Notes: a model not told the origin generated them from the sequence alone. A stretch of 40,393 bases of DNA from an uncultured Bacteroidota bacterium (GCA_903887005.1 CAISOH010000400.1:1-40393), one strand, 5' to 3'. Positions 24,752 through 33,429 are shown, counted from the stretch's first letter. A program made the numbers and translations.

Positions 24752-26374
24752 CTAAAAGAATATCGGTTCATCATATTCCCCATACACTTCTTTCAATACA
24801 CCAATAATTTCTCCTACCGTCGCATATTCCTTCACTGCTGCAATAATAGAAGGCATCAGGTTGGCATTGTTTAAAGTGTCTTCTTTAACTGTTGCTAATA
24901 GTTGATTAACCAGCACATTATTTCTTACAGCCCTTTTCTTTATTAATTTCTTTACCTGGTTATTTGCAGCTTCTATATTGTAGGGATGAAATTCTACCGT
25001 CCTCTTTTCCTCTTCCTTCTTGTAGCAATTCAATCCAACTTTTAAAATTTTGCCATCCTGCATGGCTTTCTCCCGTATGTATGCCTGCCTTGAAACTGCT
25101 TCCTGTACTTTTCCGCTTGCAACACCTTGAATTATTCCACCCTGCTCATCAACCTTCGTCATTTCTTTTATTATTGCTGATTCCATTTCGTTGGTGAGGG
25201 TTTCGATATAATAAGAGCCTCCCAGTGGGTCAACTGTATCGCAAATCCCCATTTCCTCAATCATTATCTGCATGGTGCGCAATGCTATTTCTGCTGATTT
25301 TTCTGTGGGAATGGTAAAGGCTTCATCATAAGTACAAAGCGCCATAGTCTGCGTACCGGAAAGAGCGCTAATCAATGCGTAATAGGCTGTACGCACAATA
25401 TTATTCTCGGGTTGTTCCTTAGTAAGCCCGGCGCCACCACCACCTGCTATCATCCGCAACCAGCATGATTCCTCTTTTTTTGTCTGGTATTCTTCCCTCA
25501 TTATTTTTGCCCACAATCTTCTTCCCGCCCTGAACTTCGCTATCTGCTCAAATAAATTACCGTAAATATCAAAGTTGAAAGAAAGCCGCGAAGCAAATTC
25601 ATCAATATCAATTCCCCGTTTCATGGTTTCATCCGAATAGGCCTTAGCAATGCAAAAAGCATAAGCCATTTCCTGCACTGGGTTTGCACCTGATTCACGT
25701 ATGTGGTATCCGCATACACTTACGGGAGAGTATTTCGGAACATTTTGGGCACAATATTCAATCGTGTCCACCACCAATTTCACTGATTTGTCAACCGGGA
25801 AAATCCATGTTCCTCTTCCGATAAATTCTTTCAGAATATCATTTTGTGCAGTGCCACGAAGACTTTTCAGGTCATACCCTCTTTTTTCAGCAAGGGCAAA
25901 ATACATCGCAATCAAGACAATCGCTGATCCGTTAATAGTCATGGAAACTGTAATCTTATCCAGATCAATTCCGTTAAATGCAATTTCAAAGTCTTCCAGC
26001 GTATCAATTGCCATTCCAACTCTGCCTACCTCTCCAAGAGCCCTTGGATCATCGGAATCCAGTCCGCATTGAGTGGATAAATCAAATGCTACATTTAATC
26101 CCGTTTGTCCGTTTTTAATTAAAAAGTTAAAGCGCTCATTAGTTTCCTCCGGAGATGCAAAGCCTGCATATTGCCTGATAGTAAACGGACGTTTGCGGTA
26201 CATTAATGGATGAATACCCCGTGTGAAAGGATATCGTCCCGGCAATTCTTCCTTAAAGTCAGGTATAATTTTATACTCGTCCTGGTAGGTGTATAGCGGC
26301 TTCACTTCCAATCCCGATTCGAGAAACACCTTTTTTATTTCTTCCTTTTTACTATTTACAACTTTAGCTTCCAT
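24752..26374 (-). CDS. B12-dependent acyl-CoA mutase large subunit, proposed (2-aminophenyl)succinyl-CoA mutase
   Basis: This 540-residue protein is the catalytic (TIM-barrel) part of the methylmalonyl-CoA mutase family with the cobalamin domain on a separate gene. Residues matching known mutase positions are Y69 (TIRQYAGF), Q177 and R187 (AQNDILKEFIGRGTW, the carboxylate-binding Arg) and Y223-H224 (GYHIRESG). In contrast, the substrate-loop motif usually reading HTQTxG is replaced by a glycine-rich IAGGGGAG (309-316), and the GGTQSL(H)TN region reads SGTQTMALCTYDEA. This suggests a carboxylate-bearing substrate with a different, possibly bulkier group than methylmalonyl-CoA. Conversion of arylsuccinyl-CoA to benzylmalonyl-CoA fits the cluster. 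It lies 6 bases after its small subunit. No MeaB-type chaperone is in the window. Confidence 0.87.
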   Translation of the reverse strand: MEAKVVNSKKEEIKKVFLESGLEVKPLYTYQDEYKIIPDFKEELPGRYPFTRGIHPLMYRKRPFTIRQYAGFASPEETNERFNFLIKNGQTGLNVAFDLSTQCGLDSDDPRALGEVGRVGMAIDTLEDFEIAFNGIDLDKITVSMTINGSAIVLIAMYFALAEKRGYDLKSLRGTAQNDILKEFIGRGTWIFPVDKSVKLVVDTIEYCAQNVPKYSPVSVCGYHIRESGANPVQEMAYAFCIAKAYSDETMKRGIDIDEFASRLSFNFDIYGNLFEQIAKFRAGRRLWAKIMREEYQTKKEESCWLRMIAGGGGAGLTKEQPENNIVRTAYYALISALSGTQTMALCTYDEAFTIPTEKSAEIALRTMQIMIEEMGICDTVDPLGGSYYIETLTNEMESAIIKEMTKVDEQGGIIQGVASGKVQEAVSRQAYIREKAMQDGKILKVGLNCYKKEEEKRTVEFHPYNIEAANNQVKKLIKKRAVRNNVLVNQLLATVKEDTLNNANLMPSIIAAVKEYATVGEIIGVLKEVYGEYDEPIFF

Positions 26375-26380
26375 TTCTTA

Positions 26381-26758
26381 TTATTTTTTGAAATTGCTAA
26401 TGTATCCCACGACCGTATCTATTTGGGTTCCTGTTGGGAATGCTTCTAACGCACCTGTTTTACGAAGCGCTTCTACATCTTCTGCCGGAATATTTCCACC
26501 CACTATCCACGGAATGTTCAATTTGCTTTTTCGCATTTCTTCATTCAGTTTTTCACACAGAATCTGGTGAGTGCCTGAAAGAATGGACAGTCCGATAATA
26601 TCCGGGTTCTCGTCTTTCGCTTTCTGTACAATTTCTTCAATGGATTTTTTCAAACCCGTATAGACCACCTGGTGCCCGGCTTCCTTAAGCGCATGCGCCA
26701 GCACTTTCACACCAACATCATGACCATCAAGTCCGGGCTTTGCTAAGAGTACTTTCAT
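26381..26758 (-). CDS. B12-binding small subunit of the acyl-CoA mutase
   Basis: This 125-residue stand-alone cobalamin-binding domain has the DxHxxG motif at D11, H13 and G16 (KPGLDGHDVGVKVL); H13 is the lower axial cobalt ligand. LSGTH (about 79) and VGGNIP (about 106) supply the other nucleotide-loop contacts. Its length is normal for the small subunit of split mutases such as isobutyryl-CoA or archaeal-type methylmalonyl-CoA mutase. It immediately precedes the large subunit. Confidence 0.93.
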   Translation of the reverse strand: MKVLLAKPGLDGHDVGVKVLAHALKEAGHQVVYTGLKKSIEEIVQKAKDENPDIIGLSILSGTHQILCEKLNEEMRKSKLNIPWIVGGNIPAEDVEALRKTGALEAFPTGTQIDTVVGYISNFKK

Positions 26759-26821
26759 GAAACTTTATTATTGTCTTTGAATAATATTCACTGTATGGAA
26801 ATTCATTCTCCTCAAAAAATA

Positions 26822-27376
26822 TCAGTTCATCTGATGTTCCAGTTTAACAATCTCCATTCCTCTGGCAATTGCTTTTTCATTTTCCGGAATTGTATTATGA
26901 TGACGAAGTGGCAACGATTTCTCAAGCCCTTTGCGCATATATTCCGGTTCAATTAAGGGTTTTAATTTTAAAAATGCACCTAATACCAGCATATTAAACA
27001 CTTTCTTTAATCCTAATCTTGCAGCTTCATCGGCCGCGTCAATGGTATAAATATTGATATCGGTTCTTTCAGGATGACGAACAATCCCATTGGGATCGTA
27101 AATAAGAACCCCGCCTGGCTTAACGGAGCTTTCAAACTTATCCATTGATTGCTGATTCAAAATAATGGCTGTATCAAACTTGTTTAATATCGGGGAACTA
27201 ATACGCTCATCACTTATGATGACGGTTACATTAGCTGTTCCACCGCGCATTTCAGGACCATAAGAAGGAAACCAGCTTACTTCTTTATTTTGCATCATTC
27301 CTGAATAGGCGAGGATTTTACCCATTGATAAAACACCTTGACCACCAAATCCGGCAATAATTATTTCTTCGGTCAT
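26822..27376 (-). CDS. 2-oxoacid:ferredoxin oxidoreductase gamma subunit (VOR type)
   Basis: This 184-residue protein starts EEIIIAGFGGQGVLSMGKILAY and has WFPSYGPEMRGGTANVTV, the standard gamma-subunit pattern of pyruvate/valerate-family oxidoreductases. It follows the TPP subunit by 63 bases and completes the set ferredoxin, alpha, beta, gamma. Together they cleave a 2-oxoacid oxidatively to acyl-CoA, CO2 and reduced ferredoxin. The subunit is distinct from the IorB-type protein at 17047-17643, so the cluster has two independent oxidoreductases. Confidence 0.88.
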   Translation of the reverse strand: MTEEIIIAGFGGQGVLSMGKILAYSGMMQNKEVSWFPSYGPEMRGGTANVTVIISDERISSPILNKFDTAIILNQQSMDKFESSVKPGGVLIYDPNGIVRHPERTDINIYTIDAADEAARLGLKKVFNMLVLGAFLKLKPLIEPEYMRKGLEKSLPLRHHNTIPENEKAIARGMEIVKLEHQMN

Positions 27377-27439
27377 TTTTTTAATTTTTTTTGATAATTC
27401 AATAATTTGGAAATCTGATCAGCACATTTTCTATGCTAT

Positions 27440-28216
27440 TTATTTCGGAACTTTAATATCACCAAGGGGATAAAAGGGGAACATATTTTCTTCCATCCAT
27501 TTATTGGATTCCAATGGCGTCATTTTCCATCCCGAATTACAATTGGAAACAATTTCCACAAAGCATAATCCTTTATTTAATTTCTGATACTGAATTGCTT
27601 TTTCAATTGCTTTTTTTGCTTTACGGACACTTGCCGGTGTGTGTACTGCCTGGCGGGTCACATAATAGGTGCCGGGAAGGTTGGCAATCAGTTCGGTAAT
27701 TTTTAACGGATATCCCATTGTTGCCGTATCTCGTCCAAAAGGAGAAGTAGCCGTTTTCATTCCGGGTAATGTTGTTGGGGCCATTTGCCCGCCGGTCATT
27801 CCATAAATTCCATTGTTCACAAAAAATATAGTGATGTTTTCACCCCTGTTGCAGGCATGAATAGTTTCTCCTGTTCCGATAGCGGCAAGGTCTCCGTCGC
27901 CCTGGTACGTGAATACAAATTTATCAGGATACAGCCTTTTTATTCCGGTTGCAACAGCCGGCGCTCTTCCGTGTGCGGCCTGCTGCATATCAATATCCAT
28001 AAAATCGTATGCAAGTACCGAACAACCGACTGGAGCAACCCCAATAGTATCCGCCTGTAAATTCATTTCTTCAATGGTTTCCATAATCAGGCGGTGAGCA
28101 GTACCATGTCCGCACCCGGGACAATAGGAAAGCGCAGCATCTGTAAGCAAACAGGTTCTATGGTAAACCATGTTTTCCGGTTGGCATATTTCTTCACTAG
28201 TAAGTAGCTGGCTCAT
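27440..28216 (-). CDS. 2-oxoacid:ferredoxin oxidoreductase TPP-binding beta subunit (VOR type)
   Basis: This is 258 residues from the ATG at 28216, which begins MSQLLTSEEICQPEN and overlaps the preceding gene by 20 bases; an in-frame ATG at 28261 lies deeper inside that gene. YCPGCGHGTAHRL and the TPP/Mg motif GDGDLAAIG...VNNGIYGMTGGQ are complete, as is AYDFMDIDMQQAAHGRAPAVATG. It is the TPP-binding subunit paired with the VorB-like alpha chain. The substrate is not readable from the sequence. Confidence 0.88.
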   Translation of the reverse strand: MSQLLTSEEICQPENMVYHRTCLLTDAALSYCPGCGHGTAHRLIMETIEEMNLQADTIGVAPVGCSVLAYDFMDIDMQQAAHGRAPAVATGIKRLYPDKFVFTYQGDGDLAAIGTGETIHACNRGENITIFFVNNGIYGMTGGQMAPTTLPGMKTATSPFGRDTATMGYPLKITELIANLPGTYYVTRQAVHTPASVRKAKKAIEKAIQYQKLNKGLCFVEIVSNCNSGWKMTPLESNKWMEENMFPFYPLGDIKVPK

Positions 28217-29312
28217 ATCTCTTTTCTTTTTTAGAATGAATAAAATTTTGTTCAAGAACATTCAATACTTCATCAGGCGCAGGTATAATACCGCCAAGAC
28301 GGCCATAATGCTCAACGGGAACTGCTCCATTTACTGATAACCTTACATCTTCTACCATTTGGCCGGCACTCATTTCAATTGCCTGCATACCCTTTACCTG
28401 TTTTGCTAACCTTGCCAACTCATTTGTTGGAAATGGGAAAAGGGTAATTGGGCGCAGCAAACCGACTTTAATTCCGCGCGCTCTTCCAAGCATTACGGCT
28501 TTCTGACAAATACGGGCGCTGGAGCCATAAGCAACAAACAAGTATTCAGCGTCATCACACATAAATCGTTCAAAACGAACTTCTGTTTCCTGGATGTGCT
28601 TAAATTTTTTCTGGAGGTTCTGATTAATTATTTCCTGTTTTACCGGATTGAGATCCAACGATGTAATAATATTCCTCTCCCTGTCTGGTGTTTTTCCTGT
28701 TGTAGCCCACGGATATTTTTTTACAATTTCGGCATCGGCCAAACGAGGTATTTGTTCATCTAATTCCACTTTTTCCATCATCTGGCCAATGGCGCCGTCA
28801 GACAGTATCATTACCTGGATACGATGTTTGAAAGCAAGGTCGAATCCGAGTTTTGCAAAGTCATACATTTCCTGAACAGATGCAGGCGCCAATACGATCA
28901 TTTTATAATCACCATGCCCTCCGCCTTTCACTGCCTGAAAATAATCGGATTGTGAGGGTTGAATAGTCCCTAAACCCGGGCCTCCGCGAACTACGTTAAC
29001 CAACAGACAGGGCAATTCCGTTCCCGCCATAAATGAAATGCCTTCCTGCATGAGACTGATCCCGGGACTTGAAGAAGAAGTGATTACTCTTTTACCTGCA
29101 GCCGCGCCGCCATATACCATGTGAATAGAAGCAATTTCACTTTCCGCCTGCAATACAATCATACCGGTGCGTTCCTTTGTGTTGTTTGCCATTAGATATT
29201 CCAATATCTCCGATTGAGGAGTAATCGGATAACCGAAATAGCCGTCACATCCGGCGCGAATAACGCCTTCGGCCAATGCTTCATTACCTTTCATTAATCT
29301 TATATCCTTCAT
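28197..29312 (-). CDS. vorB: 2-oxoacid:ferredoxin oxidoreductase alpha subunit, VorB-like
   Basis: This 371-residue protein closely resembles proteins usually named 3-methyl-2-oxobutanoate dehydrogenase subunit VorB in Bacteroidota: IRLMKGNEALAEGVIRAGCDG, FGYPITPQSEI, VLQAESEIASIHMVYGGAA and SSSPGISLMQEGISFM. Family naming implies branched-chain 2-oxoacids, but experimental specificity varies and 2-oxoglutarate or other acids are possible. It lies 22 bases after the ferredoxin gene. Its presence inside the aromatic cluster is not explained by the core pathway. It may feed other amino-acid-derived 2-oxoacids or supply reduced ferredoxin. Confidence 0.87.
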   Translation of the reverse strand: MKDIRLMKGNEALAEGVIRAGCDGYFGYPITPQSEILEYLMANNTKERTGMIVLQAESEIASIHMVYGGAAAGKRVITSSSSPGISLMQEGISFMAGTELPCLLVNVVRGGPGLGTIQPSQSDYFQAVKGGGHGDYKMIVLAPASVQEMYDFAKLGFDLAFKHRIQVMILSDGAIGQMMEKVELDEQIPRLADAEIVKKYPWATTGKTPDRERNIITSLDLNPVKQEIINQNLQKKFKHIQETEVRFERFMCDDAEYLFVAYGSSARICQKAVMLGRARGIKVGLLRPITLFPFPTNELARLAKQVKGMQAIEMSAGQMVEDVRLSVNGAVPVEHYGRLGGIIPAPDEVLNVLEQNFIHSKKEKRYEPATY

Positions 29313-29334
29313 GTTCTGAATTTATTTTTTGTGA

Positions 29335-29559
29335 TTAATTTAATTTTACCCTGTAAACTGTTATAGCGCCATCAGGACAAACCAATGCACAATTCGTGCA
29401 GCCATTACAATCCTCATTTGTACTGGAGGCATAGTGATACCCCTTACTATTTAAATTTGGAGACATTGCAATAGTTTGCTCTTTACATACCGGAACGCAT
29501 AATTCACAGCCTTTGCACCTTTCGGTATTTACTACTATTTCACCCTTTACTTTTGCCAT
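29335..29559 (-). CDS. 2x[4Fe-4S] ferredoxin (delta subunit of the VOR-type enzyme)
   Basis: This 74-residue protein has two complete CxxCxxCxxxC sets: C15, C18, C21, C25 and C51, C54, C57, C61. It sits just before the alpha subunit, in the usual delta-subunit place, and accepts electrons from the TPP domain. A 172-base non-coding stretch separates it from the thiolase gene upstream; no clear promoter was seen there. Confidence 0.92.
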   Translation of the reverse strand: MAKVKGEIVVNTERCKGCELCVPVCKEQTIAMSPNLNSKGYHYASSTNEDCNGCTNCALVCPDGAITVYRVKLN

Positions 29560-29731
29560 ACGATTTATTTTAAGAGTTATATACTGTACCTTATTTCTTG
29601 CTTGTTTATTAAAATCAGTTTAACTGCATTCAATCCATTTCAAACTAATTTCAGGTGGGCTTTTACCCATTGATTTAAAGGACTGCAGCAGTAAAAAAAA
29701 CATTTTGTGCGCACTCATATTTATCAATATT

Positions 29732-30913
29732 TTATTTCTCCAAAATAATCACCGAAGCAATAGCTCCGGGCCCACCGATATTATGTGTCAGTCCTCTTTT
29801 TGCATTTTTTACCTGGCGCTCTCCAGCGTTTCCGCGAAGATGATTAGCCACTTCAACGACCATCCTTATTCCTGTAGCACCAACCGGATGTCCGCAGGAC
29901 AACAAACCACCACTCACATTTACCGGAATTTTACCGCCCAACCGGGTTTCATTTCCTCTAATCAAATCTTTCGCTTCGCCTTTACCACATAAACCCAGGT
30001 CTTCGTAAGTGAGTAGTTCAACAATAGAAAAACAATCATGCACTTCAATCAAATCAAGTTCATCAATTGGCTTTGTGATTCCTGCCTGTTTATAAGCCAT
30101 CTTTGCTGCAGTACGTGTTGCTTCAAAAGAAAGAAAATCGTGGTTTGGGTCGAAGAAAGGCAAATCCCAGCCGGTGGACACGGAAAGTCCTATCCCCTTA
30201 ATGAAAATCGGATTGTGTTTCAGTTTGTCAACATCCTCAGCCCTAACCATGATAACACAAGCTGCGCCATCTGTCGTAGGGCAACTATCCATTACTGTAA
30301 GCGGGTCTGAAACCATGGGAGACAACATCACTTCTTCCAGTGAACAACATTTCTGATGATGCGCTTTTTTATTGAATGAGCCGTGATAATGGTTTTTTAC
30401 GGAAATGGCGGAAATATCTTCACGTGTTACTCCAAACTCATGCATCATCCGGTTGGCATAAACGGCAAATGTTCCTGCGGCGGTAAATCCTTTTTGTAAA
30501 AATGGATGTCCGTATTCCACCATCATCTTTACTATTGAATCCTGAGGCTGCCGGTCTCTAAGTTTTTCAACTCCCAGGGCCATTGCCACATCACATTCCC
30601 CTGCCCGAAGTGCATTCGCGGCATTGCGAATAGCATCAGCACCGGAAGCGCAATAATTTGATACCCGCGTAACAGGTATATTATACATCGAAAGCGGCTC
30701 GCACAAATCCATACCACTTCTTCCTTTGAAAACGCCTATTTCAGGGAAAGCGGTAGAAAGCCATGCAGCCCCGATATCATCCATTGAAATCTGCGCATCA
30801 TTAACCGCCTGCAATGCTGCATCCCGCACTAAATCGTCATAACTCTGATGAAACAGCTCACCAAATTTTGTAACGCCAATTCCTATTATCGCTATGTCGG
30901 TTTGTTTTTTCAT
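29732..30913 (-). CDS. SCP2-type thiolase, proposed 2-aminobenzoylacetyl-CoA thiolase
   Basis: This 393-residue protein belongs to the lipid-transfer/SCP-x branch of thiolases. The nucleophile is C88 in RVSNYCASGADAIRNA. EVHDCFSIVELLTYEDLG and SCGHPVGATG supply the second Cys/His region, and NIGGPGA is at the C-terminus. Thiolases of this branch normally need a DUF35-type partner, and the gene overlaps by ATGA with just such a protein (30910-32274), as in the benzoylsuccinyl-CoA thiolase pair BbsAB. In the proposed pathway it splits 2-aminobenzoylacetyl-CoA into 2-aminobenzoyl-CoA and acetyl-CoA. Confidence 0.85.
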   Translation of the reverse strand: MKKQTDIAIIGIGVTKFGELFHQSYDDLVRDAALQAVNDAQISMDDIGAAWLSTAFPEIGVFKGRSGMDLCEPLSMYNIPVTRVSNYCASGADAIRNAANALRAGECDVAMALGVEKLRDRQPQDSIVKMMVEYGHPFLQKGFTAAGTFAVYANRMMHEFGVTREDISAISVKNHYHGSFNKKAHHQKCCSLEEVMLSPMVSDPLTVMDSCPTTDGAACVIMVRAEDVDKLKHNPIFIKGIGLSVSTGWDLPFFDPNHDFLSFEATRTAAKMAYKQAGITKPIDELDLIEVHDCFSIVELLTYEDLGLCGKGEAKDLIRGNETRLGGKIPVNVSGGLLSCGHPVGATGIRMVVEVANHLRGNAGERQVKNAKRGLTHNIGGPGAIASVIILEK

Positions 30914-32274
30914 AATTGTATTGCCTTCCAGAAATAATTTGGTTTCGCATCATTTTCTATCATTTTCCGCAACACTAATTTTACTTTTGAACCTATTTCC
31001 AATTTATTTTTTTCAGGATACATGGTATCCGTTTGCTGCACGGTCATTCTTCCACCTCCGTCCAAATCAATTACCACCATTGTAATTGGCGGAAATGAAG
31101 CAGGGAAATAATGTTCGCTGGTTACTGCATAAACAGTACCGGTATTCGCCAATTGAACTTCCGAAAATTTATCCGTTTTACATTTCTTGCATCGGGCTGA
31201 TTTCAAATAATACATAGTCCCGCAATGCTCACACTTCAACCCTTTCAGATACAATAAGGTGTCTTTCTCCCGTTCCTGCATCATTTCTGATGAGAACATT
31301 TCTTTCGTTTTGTATTTTACTGAACTGAAATTTCCGGCTTTTCGCAACAACAAATAATCCTGGTAGGAATTCACCAAATCGTAATTACTTAATTTTTCCT
31401 GCAAAGATTTGCGCTCGCCTGCTGATTTGCTTTTTATCTCGAAAATGTTTGTGCCATTGGTATAATCCGCTAGCAGTATATTTTTCTTCCCGTTCTCCAG
31501 TTCATTTAACAATAGAAGTAAGGCATGAGGAGCACCTGTATTACCGATTTTCGAGGTAAGTGTATCTCTTGCAAATTGTTTTTCATCAAATCCTGCTTTT
31601 GAAAAAATCCCTCCTGCCATTCGGGCGTACAACGAATTGAGCACAATTGCATCATACGATTTTGGATCAGACACTGGCGTTTTCAACAAAGAAGTAATAT
31701 TATTCTTAAATCCTGCGTCACGGCTGAAACGAGGGTCATACTGAACGTATTTATCCTTGTAAGAAAATTCTTCGGCAAATGAAGAACTAAATGATTTTGC
31801 AAAAGTTATTTCAGCAAGTCCTTTATCATTACCCAATAAAATGGAACAGGCCGCATGGCCAAAGGGAGTTGATAGCTCTCTCCCGATTCCCGGAAAGTCA
31901 ACATCAGCGGAAACAACTAAAATGTTCTGGTATTTTCCTGAATCAATTAAATCGTTTGCCAGTAGCAATGCATCTGTTCCGCTCCTGGAAGAATTAACAA
32001 AATCAAGCGCCAAAATACCTTGTGGGAGATTTAAATAATCCGCAAGGAAAGATGCATGGTAACGGTTATGAAAAACAGGAGTAGCCGTTGCGAAAATTAT
32101 TCCGTCTATATTGTCTTTAGGAATGTCACGAACTGACTGGTAAGCCAAAGTGATAATATCTTCATCGGAAAAACAAACTGCCTTCATCACCCCTTTTTTC
32201 CCTTTTGGGTGTAGTACGCTATCCTCAATTCTGAATTGAGGTAACGCTATTCCGTATGATTTTATGTAGCTCAC
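30910..32274 (-). CDS. HMG-CoA-synthase-like domain fused to a DUF35 zinc-ribbon/OB-fold domain
   Basis: This 454-residue protein has two parts. Residues 1-320 resemble the HMG-CoA synthase/KAS III fold (GIALPQFRIEDSVL, DGIIFATATPVFHNRYHASFLADYLNL, GAPHALLLLLNELENG). The segment that normally holds the catalytic Cys (AC-x-x-GT) reads NSSRSGT, placing S96 at the Cys position, so condensing activity is doubtful. Residues about 345-375 are a zinc ribbon (CEHC...CKKC) followed by an OB-fold (TGTVYAVTSEHYFP, MTMYPEKN-like end) typical of DUF35. Archaeal thiolase, HMG-CoA synthase and DUF35 form a complex that channels CoA esters. Here two of the three are fused, and the thiolase follows in an ATGA overlap. 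It is likely the accessory subunit of that thiolase. Confidence 0.82.
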   Translation of the reverse strand: MSYIKSYGIALPQFRIEDSVLHPKGKKGVMKAVCFSDEDIITLAYQSVRDIPKDNIDGIIFATATPVFHNRYHASFLADYLNLPQGILALDFVNSSRSGTDALLLANDLIDSGKYQNILVVSADVDFPGIGRELSTPFGHAACSILLGNDKGLAEITFAKSFSSSFAEEFSYKDKYVQYDPRFSRDAGFKNNITSLLKTPVSDPKSYDAIVLNSLYARMAGGIFSKAGFDEKQFARDTLTSKIGNTGAPHALLLLLNELENGKKNILLADYTNGTNIFEIKSKSAGERKSLQEKLSNYDLVNSYQDYLLLRKAGNFSSVKYKTKEMFSSEMMQEREKDTLLYLKGLKCEHCGTMYYLKSARCKKCKTDKFSEVQLANTGTVYAVTSEHYFPASFPPITMVVIDLDGGGRMTVQQTDTMYPEKNKLEIGSKVKLVLRKMIENDAKPNYFWKAIQL

Positions 32275-33398
32275 AATCCTAATTCCTTTGCTATGTTAAT
32301 TTTCAATATTTCCGATGTGCCTCCTCCAATAAGGGTGAACCGCGCATCACGTAAGTATCTTTCAATGTTATATTCTACGGCATATCCATAAGAAGCAAGA
32401 ACACGCGATGCCTGGTCACAGATATTGTTTGCGATTTCCGAAGCATAGAGTTTGGCAATCATAGCTTCTTTTTGACGCGGCAAATTTTTATCACTTAATT
32501 CGGCAGCATGCAAAACATAGAGTTTCGCAGTTTCCAATTGCACATCCATGTCTGCAAACTTCATTTGTATAGCCTGAAATTTACCTATTGGCTTACCAAA
32601 TTGGGTCCGTTCTTTGGCGTATTTCAATGCGTCTTCATAAGCGGCAGTAGCTATTCCAATAGCCAGTGCAGCGGTCATTATTCTTATTTCAGCAAGAATT
32701 TCTCTGAGGCATTTTGTTCCTCCACCTATTTCACCAAGCAGATAATTTTTGGGGAGCTTTACATCTATAAAAGCAACTTCACTGGTAACGGAACCACGCA
32801 CGCCCATTTTCTCAATACTTTTTCCAATCATCACGCCTTCGAGATTAGAGGGTACGAAAAATATGGAGAGTTGTTCGTGATTATCTGTGCGGGCCAGTAC
32901 AGTAAAAAAATCTGCCACTGGAGCAGACGTAATCCATGTTTTTTGGCCATTTAAAACAAATCCATCATCTGTAACCCTCGCAATCGTTTTCACAGCCATT
33001 AAATCACTTCCGGCATTGGGCTCCGTCATACAAATACCCCCAATCTTGTTCCCTTCAAGCGCTTCAGCAAAATATTTTTCTTTGATCTCCTTATCTCCAA
33101 AACGATACAAAAAATAAGTTCCCATGAGCGATTGCATGGTACAACATGCCGCCAGTGACAATGACCCACGGGCCAATTCCATTACTGCAAGCGAATAAGA
33201 GACAATATCCAAACCGCTACCGCCTGCACTTTCCGGATAACGCATCCCGTAAAAACCAAGAGCGCCAACCTGTTTGAATAATTCCATTGGGAATTTCTTC
33301 TCCTCATCAATTTTTGCGGCAAGCGGCTTCACCACCCTGTCGGAAAAGTCCCGGAAAGTTTGCTGAATTTGTTTTTGTATGTCTGTTAATTCAATCAT
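32271..33398 (-). CDS. acyl-CoA dehydrogenase without the usual catalytic Glu, proposed (2-aminobenzyl)malonyl-CoA dehydrogenase (decarboxylating)
   Basis: This 375-residue protein has the ACAD layout: an N-terminal helical domain, MTEPNAGSDL and TWITSAP for flavin and substrate binding, EKMGVRGSVTSEV, and RTQFGKPIGKFQAIQMK. The common catalytic base lies in the motif YEGT; here it reads LIGGGTSEIL, with G359 in its place. The alternative base position of isovaleryl- and long-chain dehydrogenases (Glu just before the helix-G Arg) is I238 here, with E237 one place off. A dehydrogenase acting on a malonyl-type thioester forms the carbanion by losing CO2, so it would not need that base. This fits oxidative decarboxylation to 2-aminocinnamoyl-CoA. 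The gene is downstream of RidA and overlaps the next gene by ATGA. No ETF genes are present. Confidence 0.87.
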   Translation of the reverse strand: MIELTDIQKQIQQTFRDFSDRVVKPLAAKIDEEKKFPMELFKQVGALGFYGMRYPESAGGSGLDIVSYSLAVMELARGSLSLAACCTMQSLMGTYFLYRFGDKEIKEKYFAEALEGNKIGGICMTEPNAGSDLMAVKTIARVTDDGFVLNGQKTWITSAPVADFFTVLARTDNHEQLSIFFVPSNLEGVMIGKSIEKMGVRGSVTSEVAFIDVKLPKNYLLGEIGGGTKCLREILAEIRIMTAALAIGIATAAYEDALKYAKERTQFGKPIGKFQAIQMKFADMDVQLETAKLYVLHAAELSDKNLPRQKEAMIAKLYASEIANNICDQASRVLASYGYAVEYNIERYLRDARFTLIGGGTSEILKINIAKELGL

Positions 33399-33429
33399 TT
33401 TAATTCAATAGTTACCTTTATATGCTACT

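Noticed and set aside
24752-26758. Annotation of the mutase genes as methylmalonyl-CoA mutase of propionate metabolism
   Set aside because: No epimerase, propionyl-CoA carboxylase or MeaB gene is near, the substrate loop differs, and the surrounding genes fit arylsuccinate rearrangement better.
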